Source: Alitta virens
Taxonomy: Eukaryota > Annelida > Polychaeta > Phyllodocida > Nereididae
Direction: 5' to 3'
Assembly: GCA_932294295.1 (NCBI GenBank)
Contig: OW028578.1
Location: 35,689,685 to 35,753,684 of the forward strand
DNA length: 64,000 nucleotides
In this document: piece after piece, positions 49,716 to 61,868 of the stretch
Position numbering within the stretch: position 1 is the stretch's first letter
How the letters are laid out: each line of letters starts with the position of its first letter
Position numbers and translations under genes: made by a program
Notes under the pieces: model-generated
What the model was told of the DNA's origin: nothing
Databases searched by the model: none
The model's input: the letters and a program-made list of their open reading frames with translations, nothing else

Positions 49716-50542
49716 GGAATATATGTAAAACAAATCATTGATTGTAAAAAAAAACATTAGTTCATTATTTTAATTTCTGCTTTGGTACCATTGTCTATGT
49801 CTCAATGCTTATATAACTAGCTACCAGCCACATACATAATTATGAGATGATAAGGCTGCTTGGAGACTACATCATGTTATTTGCTTTAGATATGAATTTA
49901 CAAACATGTATTCCATATGAATTTAAAAATAGCAGCTGGCATCTATTTCAGTTTGACAAAGTTTTACTGTAAATTAGCTATGTATTGCAGAATTTGGGAA
50001 GGTTTTCTAATTTTCATAATGTGCTAAAGTAATCTCTTATTGATGAAATGTTCATTTCGTGCTCTTTTATATAACTATTGACCAACTATGGACACCGCTG
50101 TCCAAAAAACGAATGTAGTATTCATGGAATGTAGAATGACAAGGATTAATCTTTTCATCACTTTATTTTACCTTTCAGTTAAATATGTTACACAGTGTGG
50201 ACTTAATTGATTGCACATATGCTGAAATGGGAATGACCATACTGGAATATGACAGAAATCATATTTCAAGGAGGAGCTTATGAGCAATGAAAATCAGCTT
50301 GATTTGAATCAGATATTATTATATTCCCTGTTGACAGACATAAATTGCTGGCCACAAGTAAACCAACTTCACAAGTGATGGACAGCGTAATTGCAACAAT
50401 TTTCAATGGATTACACATAGAAAATAAGTGATATTATTTACATTTATTTTATTATAACAGCATTGTTGCTTAATGCTGTATAGAATATCAATAAAAAAAA
50501 TAATTTAACATCACATGCAATTATAAAATACACAGCAACAAA

Positions 50543-52208
50543 ATGAAGTTCAGATTAAGAGGATTATTCATGCTTACATGTTTCATAATCTCTGGGATCA
50601 TGGTTTTGACAAACCACCAAATTATGACGGTCAGTGATTCCAGTGACGTCATAAAAGAACATGGTGGCGCCATCAAAATGCCCAACGCAAATGGACATCT
50701 GCATGTGTTAAGAAAAGATTTAGATGATAGTAATTACAAAAGTGAATCAATTAAAAGCAAAAATGGAGATAATATAAATGACAACAAATTCAAAGACGGA
50801 AATATGGCTGACGATTTCAAAGAAAATATCATAAAAACCATCAGAGAAACTATTCAACAAAGTTCTGTCTTTAAAAAGAAGGTAAGAAAATGTGATCAAT
50901 GGTTTCAGAAAGCATCTATCACATACTTCAGACTCAATTTGTGCTAAAAGTTATTATATACAGTGGTGTACAAAGTTGCCAAATAGTGCATTTTCCAGGA
51001 AGCTTCTTGATATTTCGGATAGGTGGCAACTGGCAGAATGCTGCAATGCTATTAGTTGCAAAGCTTCCCGCCCTAGATTCTGATTTGTTGAAGCAGGGGA
51101 CCCCAAGTAGCAGTATTTCCAGTGCATTTGAATGTACATTAGGTGCCTTATTAATTAACTTAACTTATTTTATTAAGTAAGTTCTGTTCATTGAACCAAA
51201 TGGTGACACAAATTTACATTGAAAAGCAAATTGCGCAATAACAGAAAAAGGTGTTCTGCGGAAATACCCTTATTTCTTATGTGTATCCTGCATGACGATA
51301 TATTTCAATTTATTTACCTTTTGATATAATATTGGAAGGTCATACAACCACCCTTAATTATGTATAAATAAAACATAACTGATATGTTGAAATAAATGAA
51401 TATAACATTACTACAGGTTTACACTGAGGAAGGAGCTACTAAAAATCATGATTCTTCTGCAGCTTTGTGATGTTTCATTTTTAAACCAATTGTATTAGTT
51501 ATGGCATAGTCTAACTTATGGAAAAATAAATGCTATAAAAAAAAAAGTATAATAAAAAGTCAACAAGAAAAACTTGATATGGTAGAAATTTATACTAAAT
51601 CAAATATTAAAGAATGAATCGTTCTTAGATAATAGCATGTGAAACTAACTTACCTGGTGATAGGGTAAATCAATGTAAATTGTGCCTCACTATATCTTTC
51701 TCTAATTTTAAATGTATATACTAATGGTTTTGTTTGAAGGAATCCTTGCTGAAACTAGTAGACATCATCCAGGCTCAAGCAGACGATGAGCATTTTTCTG
51801 AGCCGAGGAATGATGTAAAGGTCACTCCAAACAAAGATGCCTACAGGATTGCTTGGTTTGGTCGACCTGGAAATAACTCTGAAATGATCAACCTACAACC
51901 AGAGCATATACAATATTTGAAGAAAGCGAAACCATACAAAAGAAGATTCAAGATTGTAAAGCCGAAAAAGACTGGTTTTCATGCAAAAGTTAATGATAGG
52001 TAAGATGCAACTAAACAACACAATAATTGAAGTTGCCTAAAAATGTCTCTGTTAATAGTGAATGAATGAGTGATATTATTACATTTAGCGATGTGTTTTC
52101 ATTCACGTTGGCTTGGTGTATGAGATAGGTAGACAGGCATAACTTGACAGTGTGTATTGTGGTGAGCCCTGTGTTGGCCACTGGCTTTTGTCAAGGTTTT
52201 GCCTGTAT

Positions 52209-52249
<41 letters not shown>

Positions 52250-55200
52250 GTGATTAGAGCTTTACGTCCTGTATTTCTGCACCAGTTGGACTAATTAGGA
52301 CAGGCAGAGACCATGGCAATGAGACGAAAGAGGCCGTATTGCAAAACCCTTTCCGTGATATGAGGAGGCCAAGGACTTTCAAGGGCATTTTTTTCATACA
52401 AATTTTAACTTAAGCCCTGGGGTGGGGGGGGGGGAGAGGCGGTAAGGACCCCCCATTTACCCCCTGTCTATGCCATGCATACTGTGGGAATCAGAAAAAA
52501 AGTGTTGTAGCATATAACTGATGATGTATATCTTCATAATATTATAATAATTGATATATGTGTACTTCTCAGGAATCTCACCTCAAGCCAACTTTTTCAC
52601 AAATACATCAACCAGTACAAGTTGTATGACAGCAAAGATGCTAACATAGACCACCTTGTCCTGGATCTAAATACACAGGCTATTTCATCTATGAGTGAGT
52701 AAAAGCCTTCTCAATTTTAACTTTAATTATGTATCCATATATGCTTTTTAGCTCATTTTCAATTGCATATGCATATATAGACAGATAGATAGATTTGCAT
52801 TGTCAATTCTGACTTGTTTGTCATTCCAGTTCACTAAAAAAAAAATGCAATTGGTTTTTTCAGTCAATTGTGTAGCTGGTGTTTTCTCCATATGTATTAA
52901 TATTTTGTGTAATAGATACACAGAGCATAATAAGTAAATTATTGCATATTAATGAATGCATTTGAATTATAGTGTCATTATAATGATATTTATAAAATCA
53001 TATCATGAATGTCCTCCCTCACAGGTGCCCTCCAGCAGAGGCTGGCATGTCAAGACATAGAAATAAGGAAGGTGTAGCACTCAAAATTATGTGGCTACAG
53101 TCTTGCAAATCAGGTCCATGGCCAATTTGCAGCCCATCAGAGGCCTTCTGGGCCTCAGGGTTTTCCCCAAAAAACCCTTTGGGTGCCTCCGCTGCTGGTC
53201 TGAATGACCTACATTCGGTCCACATGACTGTCGCGATCATATTCCGGTCCGAAAAATGCAATATAACAGCCAAAACTGAGACAATAACCACTATGATGTC
53301 ATTTCAGATCAGTAGGAAATATTGTTAACTTGATGTTACCATAGAATCAGACATTTATATTAAGTGTAGTGAGAGCATTGGGCCTTTTAATGAGGCCAAG
53401 TCAACTTGCTCAATGCACAAAAGCGGCACCTTCTTCTTATTTCTTGACATGTATGGCAGCTGGACGGCGCCTGTGATGTCCTTAATGGAAAAAACCAGGC
53501 TGAGTCATAAAGTTCTCTTTGCACAATTTAACTTAATTATGTATACATATATGCTTTTTAGCTCATTTTCAATTGCATATGCATATATAAATAGATAGCT
53601 AAATTTGTATTGTCAATTCTGACTTGTTTTTCATTCCAGTTCACTCGACAAAATAATTTATTGGGGTTTTTTCAGTCAATTGTGTAGCTGGTGTTTTCTC
53701 CATATGTATTATTTATTTTGTGTAATGGATGCACAGGGCTTAATAAGTAAATTATGGCAGACTAATAAATGGATTTGAATTATAGTGTCATTAAATTGAA
53801 ATATATAAATTGAAATATATAAAATCATATCATGAATGACTTTCATGGAAAAAAACCAGGCAGAGTCATAAAGTTCTCTTAACACAGCGTCAGTTCTCTA
53901 AAGATGAATGCCCCCAGCTCGAAGTCCATTTCAAGAGCCTCCACATTTCATGCACAACACAGTATTCTATGTCTTGGCTGATGTTGCCTCCCTCTTCAAT
54001 ACTGTGCAGCTTGATAAATGTTGTCTTCACATTTGCGGAATTGTCAATGCCTTTACACAGTTTCATAAACGTTTTAGAGAGCTGGCTGATGAAACTGTTA
54101 ATTATGTAATGCAGCAATCCAGGTGAAGTTGCACATACGTCTCACTGATTTCCTCCATTGAACATGAAACTGTTCAATCACTGTTATTCAGTTACCATTG
54201 TTGACGTCCAAATGTACAAAGTCATTTTTCTTCAACTTCACATCAGGATCATCACCCAAGTTGCATGTTAAGATATTTCCCAAATGTTTTACTTCAGTGG
54301 ACCAATCGATTTCAGTGCTATTCAGCGATAGTTTGTATTCTGGGAATATGTGCCTATCCTACTAGGGGCAATTTTAAATTTTCTCTGATTAAACAATACA
54401 CAACTTCTCACACATGTGCAACATAGTCTGTAGTCAACGCAGGTAGGTGCTATCAGGGCTAAAAGTTTGTGTAAAATCAGCCAAGATATTGTGTGTCCTT
54501 AAACAATGATTTTCTTAATCAAACAATGATGTTGACGAACAATACAATGGCTGATTCTAACAAAACTATTGAGTGGACATCAGCGAAGCAATTTTTTGTA
54601 TGCAATGAGACATTGTTTTTTTTCTTAGTGTTGAAAAAATATCTGAATGGGTGTTTATTGTTATGGGTGTATGCAATATATTGAACTTTGAATCTAATCA
54701 ATTTTATATATGATTTAATATTATTATTAATGGTTTTTAGCTTTTTGTTGAAGCAATCTTGATTTAATAAATTTCTAAAATTAATTATTTCAGCACAGCA
54801 TGAGGGTGGCACTCAGATCAAACTTATTTTAAAGTTTAACGATGGAAGTAGGGCAATGTTCAAACCCATGAGGTAATTGCTTTATTTAGGACCATTTTTT
54901 ATGGAAAATATGGTTAATATATTGTTTTTTCTCGGTGGTATAGGGTTCGAAGTTTAATCAGCTCATGTGCCCAGTAGCCAGAAGCAGATGTAATGATGAG
55001 ATAATAAGACTTGGAGTCCACAACATGTTACACATTTACCCAATGGGTGGTTTATGTGGCATATTTATAATTTCAGATTTTCAAAAGAAAGAGAAACCTT
55101 GCCTGATCACTATTACTGGAGTGATTTTGAGAGGCATAATGCTGAGATTGCAGCTTTTCACCTGGACAGGTAACTTGGCCATACAAAAACAATTCACTGG

Positions 55201-58200
55201 TGCTAATTAGGTAGTCTTAACATATTAACAGAGAGGTTGATTTCATTGCTAGGGATACAATTTGTCAAAATATGCAGTCTACTCTATAATATGATCAATT
55301 AGAATAAATCATGTTTACATTTTGCATTACTTCTGACATTTGTCAATATTTACTCTTTTCTGGTGATAAATGTAAGCCGACTATTAGTTATAGAAGTGGA
55401 TAGAAGCAGGTGGCTTTAGCATTCAGTCAGGTTCACATCGCTACAGATGTCTATAGTGAACCATTTTTTATGAAACTAACTGTACCTGTACTAACAGCAC
55501 CAGCTGTTTTACTCAATGCTATATTTACTAACATTGTCAAATAAAAATAATATCTTGATATTTTTGCACTTTCTATCTAGAAAAATCTCAATTAAAGTTA
55601 TGAGTAATTTACTCTAGACAAAATAATTTCATAAAAATTAATGTAATTCTGTCTGCATTTCATGAAGAACAACCTCCCATTTACCATCAATTGGGTCAAC
55701 CTTGTTTCTATATTGGCCATGGTTGGAATAGCATTGTATCAACAAACTTATGGACATTGTTTTATTTTGCAGAATTTTAGAATTTAATAGCGTTCCACCA
55801 ACAGTTGGCAGGGTACTAAATATCACCTCACAAATACAACGATTTGCTGATGAAGCTGTCACTGATACTATTTACATTTCACCAGGTATGTTTAACCTTT
55901 ATAATTTATTTGAGAAAATTTGTCAATTAATTATCTTATAAAAACTTGTCGATCGCATGAGACCTTAAATTGGTGTTGCCTTGCAATAAGAGTCTATGCT
56001 TAGGCAATTAAATTACCCTATGCATGTGGTAAGTGTGTAAAAATATGTCTAATTATGTCTACTCTACCTCTGGCAGTTGGTCATTTAAGCTGACTATGTT
56101 ATAAGCTTCAGACCAAGTGGCATCCCAACAAACACTGGACGATAGGAAAAAACTTTTGGAAACATATGAATATGTTTCCAGCAACCAGCCAAAATACATT
56201 TTCCAGGAATGTTTTACTTGGCCCTTCTTTAGATTGTTTCCAGCAAAAATACGTAATGGACTTTCTTACAATGTGTCTAGCAAATGGCCAAACACACATT
56301 TTCCAACAAGTATAGTCCAGCAAAAATCTTTGGAAATCATCGTCTCATGTAATCTATCAAGAAAGTCCTCTGAAAGCAATTCTATGAAACCAACCAATCA
56401 ATGTTTGGAAAACATTTCACAGAAATGTCTCATATACTTTTTCGTGTGTTGAAATATTTTGGAAGAGTCTTATTGAAATGTTTCGAAAAAAAGGGGTTCA
56501 AATTATATGATTGGCAGTAATGGACTTTCTTACAATGTGTCTAGCAAATGGCCAAACACACATTTTCCAACAAGTATAGTCCAGCAAAAATCTTTGGAAA
56601 TCATCGTCTCATGTAATCTATCAAGAAAGTCCTCTGAAAGCAATTCTATGAAACCAACCAATCAATGTTTGGAAAACATTTCACAGAAATGTCTTATATA
56701 CTCTTTTGTGTGTTGAAATATTTTGGAAGAGTCTTATTGAAATGTTTCGAAAAAAAGGGTTCAAATTATATGATTGGCAGTTTGTATTTAGGAAAATATT
56801 GGCCAACTATTTATAAGAATTTCCTGTATATTCTTTGATAATGGCTTCATGTAAAAATACATACAGACATGACAGTGATATCTATGGTGTTACTTTGATA
56901 TGAATAATACTTTCATATTATTCTTATGGCTAGTATCAGACAGCCTAGTCCTGGATAGCTCAGTTGGTTGCACATTGGTCTTATGTTTTTGTGGGAAACT
57001 TGATTGGGTTGCCATAGCATGTATCCCATTTTAATAAAATGCAAGATAATATTTCTGAATAATACATTTAGTTAAACATCTTTTAAAAATAACAATGTGA
57101 AACAGAGGCATTGATTAGTTTTAAAAATTGATTGCATGTTAGCAAAACAAATTGCTCTAGGGAGTACAGTGCCAAGTTAGATCAGTTGGTAGAGTGTACA
57201 CCATGTAAATTTACCTTAGTTTTCTAACATTTTATAACATTGTAACACATACCAAAAATAAGTTGGTCCACCTTTTAATTTTATACCCCAGATAGAGATG
57301 AGTGTTATCAATTAATGATTGATACATCCAAAGAGTTCCACCACACCAATCCACAAATATAGAATTATATTGCAATGTTGTATGACTTGATAAAATTGAC
57401 TTCACAATCCCAGCTTATTCATTTTGTTTGAATTTGCCAAGAAGAGGCTACCTGGTTTCCACATGATAGTGTAGTGGTTAGAGTGTAGGACTGTTAAGCT
57501 TTGGTAGGTAGGTTCAAACCCAGCTTGGGACAATCACGAATGAAGGCTATAATTTGTTTTTAGATCATTATTAGTTGTAACAATAAATAATGTCAATTAA
57601 GTTCTTATTCATCATTAAGTTAGCATACTTTTTTCAGGTGGGAATATTAAACCTTTATTAATACATCTTTGAAACTTTTGAAAATGTTTTGTTCAAAAAT
57701 TTTATGTATACCTCTAAAACCAGTCTAAAAATGTTCATCCTGAACGTTTTGCAACGATTTTTAACTGTCCAAAAATGTCTAAACAAACGTTCATAAAACC
57801 AAATTTGGTACGATAAATTTTTTTAGTAAAATATTTTGGTGTTTGTTGAGATAGAGACATGAAAAATGTAGAAATTGACGCATTTATTTTCAGTTGGTAA
57901 TGTGTGTTTCTATGGAACATGCGACTACTACTGTGACTCCAGCCATGCAGTGTGCGGCTATCCTGACACCATAGAGGGCTCAGTTATGGCTTATTTGCCT
58001 TCTAACAATGACTTGGAAAGAATTGAATCAAGTAATCCATGGAAAAGAACGTACAGTAAACGCGAGCGAGTAATAACAAATTTCAGATCCCTTTGAAAAA
58101 AAAATTAACTAAGTAAATGTAATTAAATTTATTTAGACATAAAGTAAGTAAGAAATTTAAATTAAATTGATTATTGACGAAGGTTAGAATAATAATAGAT

Positions 58201-60705
58201 TGTCTAAAAATTGATAATAGGTTGCTGGACGCCAACACATATTTTTGAAATAAGAAACTTCTGGCAATTTTTTTAACTGTGTCATATTTTGTGAATGATG
58301 TCATTTGAAAGGCAGAAATATTTTGTTCTACCTTCACTGATGACGATATAAAAGTTGTTTCCAATAAAAAAATTCATTGTTCGCTTCAAGTATTCATGAT
58401 TCTGTTTCATGACAAGTTTGCAGATTGGGAGAAAAATCCGAAGTACTGTGAAGAGATTAAACAAAAATTACCATACAAGCAAGGAAGACGACTTTTGGAT
58501 CTCATGGATATGGCGGTCTTTGATTTCCTGATAGGTATGCCCATTATTGCTATGTGCTGCCATCTACTGGTTATGATATATTTTATTCAGAGAGATAAGG
58601 AGAAAAAGGAAACAGAATTGATAAATGTTTTGTCCAAGGAAAATCATTGATGGAGGCAATACATTTTACAATAGAATTTATATAATAAAAACATTATAAC
58701 TGATCCTGTAATACACCCAGCTCATAAGGGCTTACAAGGGACCTGATTCTCATGACAAAGGAAAATGATATTTTCCAAGGAAAATTATAAAATTGTCACA
58801 AAAGACATTAACAAAAGAAAGTCATTGACATTTTATTCAAATTATCAGTAAAGGCATGCATTCTATGAACTCAAAGTTCCTTTTCAACAAAATATCTGCT
58901 TACTGATAATATGGGGCATTGCTATCTTCTTGAAACCAGCCAAACAGATCGTCTGTTAAGAGATTTACAGGTAATCAGATCATCTGTTAAAGAACATTAG
59001 CCAATCATATCATCTGTTAGCGATCACCAGCCAATCAGATAAAATGTCATAGATCACTAGCCAATCAGATCACAAGCCATCAGATCACCAGCTAAGTAGA
59101 TCATCTATTATGCATCACCTACCAAACAGATCACATGTTATAGATCACCAGTCATTCAGATCATCTGTAAGCAATCACCAGCCAATCAGATAATCTGTTA
59201 GGAATTGTTTGTTAGAGATCACCTACCAATCAGATCAGGTGCTAGAGATCACCAAACAATCAGATCATTGGTTAGAGATCACCAACCAATCAGATCATCT
59301 GCTAGAGATCACCAACCAATTGGACGTATTGACAAAGTACTTTACTAGATACTGTAGAGCTAAGAGTTCCTAAATAATTGGCGGCAGGTATTACGTTTGT
59401 TGAATATCTGATTTTCGTTTTCAGGTAACCAGGACAGGCACCACTATGAAACATTTATATATTTTGGAAACTTTACCAATCTCCTACATCTTGATAATGG
59501 AAGAGCGTAAGTAGTTATTGCATGCTTCGGAGTGTAGGTGAACAGGTGAGTCCTGGGTGAAGCTGAGAAATAAATGGAAGCGTAAGAAAAGATGGCAATG
59601 ACTAACTTGTACTATGAGATTGCCAACACCATGGATTATGGTCCGTGTCATGTGACCATGTTCTCCCCTTCATATTGAAGCTGGTACCAAGCAAGAATTC
59701 TGGCAGCTAATGAGCGTTAGTAATATTAGCTGATAGGAGAGTAGGTGGGAGGATTAGGACTTTACATCCTGTATTTCTGCACCTGATGGGCTAATAAGGA
59801 CAGGCAGGGACCATGGCAATGAGATGAAGGATGAAAAAACTGTCCAACTAAGGCTCAAACCTTGGACCCACCCAGTGGTTGGAAGACCAGCACGCCACCA
59901 CTGAGCTAGGCCCCCACCCCAGCTGATTGGAGAATTAGAGTATTTCATTCAAAGCGTGACTTTTTGACAAAGTTTTGTTTGTAGTTATTCCATCAGTATC
60001 ACATAGACAAATGGATGCATTCCAAAATATCATTACGTCAACCTCCTTCACACTCGACATTATTTTTGTCGAAATGATGACATCCCCAAAGACTGATATA
60101 CCAAAAAGTAATTTTGTCTCCGGTTCTGTTATCTTTGTCCATAATCGCTTTGTATTCTCACTAAAATATAGTGCAGAAATTACCGATGAAAATACCTCAA
60201 ACATTAATATTGCGAAGTCACAAAGTTCATGCATTAGATATACTTATTCCTGGATTAAATTAAATCAAATTATTTATTTTAAAAGCAAAATAACATCCAA
60301 TGCCATACATGTTAGACTTTCACTCCAACAGCAGTGTTATAGCAGTTTTATTTTTGAATATAAAAGTAACTGATTTATATCTGATTGCAATTAGTGTATT
60401 AAGCCATTTTTTATTTCAGATTTGGCCGCCCAAAATTTGATGACTTATCGATTATCGCTCCACTTGAACAGTGCTGCCAGATGAGGCACTCAACTTTAAT
60501 AAAGCTTATAAACTACAATGATGGGCCACTGCATTTATCAGATGCCTTGAGAGTTTCCCTTGACAAAGATCCAATCGCTCCCATATTACTAGACAAACAT
60601 TTTGCAGCTATAGACAGAAGAGTTAAAATTATACTAAAGACGCTTTATGACTGCATGCACAAATCCTCTGTGCCATTCAAATCAATTGTTGATGATGGTT
60701 TTTAA
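50543..60705 (+). CDS. FAM20C-like: FAM20C-like secretory-pathway protein kinase, copy C
   Basis: Ten exons: 50543-50881, 51740-51999, 52573-52694, 54794-54872, 55077-55169, 55773-55885, 57894-58069, 58417-58534, 59425-59506, 60420-60705. Every exon has the same length as in copy A, giving again 555 residues with no stop or frameshift. It starts at MKFRLRG followed by the signal anchor [14 protein letters not shown]. The kinase residues are all present: [18 protein letters not shown], the Cys-rich [32 protein letters not shown] and QCC, with a C-terminus of IVDDGF. Differences from copy A include [20 protein letters not shown] in place of [20 protein letters not shown] after the Cys-rich insert. 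Acting in the Golgi on Ser-x-Glu sites is inferred from the family. Its 3' UTR is replaced about 10 bases after the stop by the minus-strand element; the next AATAAA is near 61109. Confidence 0.9.
50990..51150 (+). mobile_element. Interspersed repeat, decayed copy of the 4905 family
   Basis: TTTTCCAGGAAGCTTCTTGA, GGTGGCAACTGGCAGAATGC TGCAAT, AGCTTCCCGCCCTAGATTCT GATT and GTGCATTTGAATGTACATTA align with the landmarks of 7665-7990. It lies in intron 1 of copy C and is absent from copy A. Confidence 0.5.
52210..52335 (-). mobile_element. (GT)n tract and SINE family 1 fragment
   Basis: GTGTGTGTGTGTGTGTGTGT leads into TTAGAGCTTTACGTCCTGTA TTTCTGCACCAGTTGGAC, the minus-strand body of SINE family 1, cut after CAATGAGACGAAAG. 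Intron 2 of copy C; not in copy A. Confidence 0.75.
52700..53835. repeat. Duplicated intron segment flanking an insertion in intron 3 of copy C
   Basis: About 270 bases after exon 3 (TATGCTTTTTAGCTCATTTT CAATTGCATATGCATATATA ...) recur at about 53535-53835. Between them (53020-53530) is sequence absent from copy A, GC-richer, with GGCCTTCTGGGCCTCAGGG. This is the pattern left by an insertion with tandem duplication. No gene is recognised in the insert. Confidence 0.6.
56254..56781. repeat. 264-bp tandem duplication in intron 6 of copy C
   Basis: TAATGGACTTTCTTACAATG starts at 56254 and again at 56518, and the following 260 bases are almost identical. Upstream (56110-56250) are older related units (CAGCAACCAGCCAAAATACA TTTTCCA). 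The parallel reading frames it opens are artefacts. Confidence 0.85.
58935..59325. repeat. CCAATCAGATC repeats in intron 8 of copy C
   Basis: The largest version of the intron 8 array, with about twelve imperfect units. Its order of variants follows copy B more closely than copy A. Confidence 0.85.
59745..59925 (-). mobile_element. tRNA-derived SINE, family 1
   Basis: Complete minus-strand copy in intron 9 of copy C: body GACTTTACATCCTGTATTTC, B box GGTCCAAGGTTTGAGCC (mutated), A box CTAGCTCAGTGGTGGCGTGC, then GGGGTGGGGGCC at its start. It is shared with copy B, so it was inserted before those two parted. Confidence 0.8.
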
Positions 60706-60714
60706 AACAAATAT

Positions 60715-61868
60715 GTTATTGTGTTGTAGTGCTTATTTCATTCATGAGGGGTTGTTTCTCACTTCCATGATGAGGTCCAGGTGGACTTGTTGACCTCCGG
60801 AAGTCAGGCTGTGTCCCTTTCAGTGTCATGGAATAAGGGAACACCAGAACCAGTTTGAGTCTTTCTTCACATCACAGACTTTTTCCATACATCACAGACC
60901 ACTCTTCTGTCTATCTGCTATGATCCCTCTGCTATAATCATAGCAGATAGACAGAAGAGTGGTCTGTGATGTATGGAAAAAGTCTGTGATGTGAAGAAAG
61001 ACTCATCTCCATAGTTTTGTCAACACAAATGTCACTGAGGTTGAGATATAGTCATAATTCATCAAATATATATTACTACAATTCATTAATAACATGTAAT
61101 AGAAATATCAATAAAGTCTCCATAGTTTTTCAACGGTTGAAAATGTTTAATTCACGGCTGAGATGTATGTTCAAGGCAGATTGTTTCCATAAAACAATTG
61201 TTCAATTCATGCTGACTCCAAGAATGAATTGCACGTTCACAGTAGAAATGTTTGTCCCTGGTAGATTGAATCCACGAAAGGCACCACTTAAGTTCCTGAT
61301 AGGTTAATGTCCCACAGGATAGCACTTTAGTGTCAACAGAATGTACTATTAGGTCTTCGTGAGTAAAGTGCAAATTCATAATTTAAGTTCACAGTATTGT
61401 TCCAAGATTTCATACCGAAATGTTTGCGAATCGTTGTGTGGATTGATTCCACGGTTGATATTCCACGGATGAAACAATTTAAGTTCTATTAGCGTTGCTG
61501 ATTCACGTCGAGTGATAATATGGAAACTCATCACCATCTCTCACGTGGCATTGTTGACATGACGACGCCGTGGATTTTCACGACGCCTAATTATGAGATG
61601 TTTCGTCCTAGCGGATGATGGATGTAGTTCCCCCTCAATCCTGGCAAATGGGGAGAAGGGTGCGATCGAACATACAAGCAGTACAGAAGTATATGGTCAA
61701 CTTTGTAAACAAACCTAGCGAAAATGCGAAAGTAAACAACAATAAACTCTCCGAATTAGCTCCGACATCAATAATATGACATCATTCTAAATGTATTGAA
61801 TTATAATCTATGGTACAATATTAATGTTAATTCATCAATAATTCTAGTACATACGATTGTACATTAAG
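60715..61868 (-). mobile_element. Downstream part of the minus-strand element, copy 2
   Basis: Homologous to 46580-48734 but rearranged: a perfect 68-base palindrome at 60857-61004, then a jump to the equivalent of about 47610. It includes the 'GATTTTCACGACGCCTAAT..ATGAGATGTTTCGTCCTAG' block (61570-61610). No protein is recognised. Confidence 0.4.
60857..61004. repeat. Perfect palindrome, 68-base arms, 12-base loop
   Basis: The left arm (60857-60924, GAGTCTTTCTTCACATCACA ... CTATCTGCTATGAT) and right arm (60937-61004) are exactly complementary at all 68 positions by eye. The homologous place at about 46720-46800 has only the left arm, so the right arm is a new inverted copy. Confidence 0.9.

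Noticed and set aside
53019..53291. Overlapping frames of 90-107 residues on both strands in intron 3 of copy C
   Set aside because: Part of an inserted segment without recognisable domains; both strands are open by chance in GC-richer sequence.
56117..56716. Two similar plus-strand frames (111 and 69 residues)
   Set aside because: They exist because of the 264-bp tandem duplication in an intron; not a gene pair.
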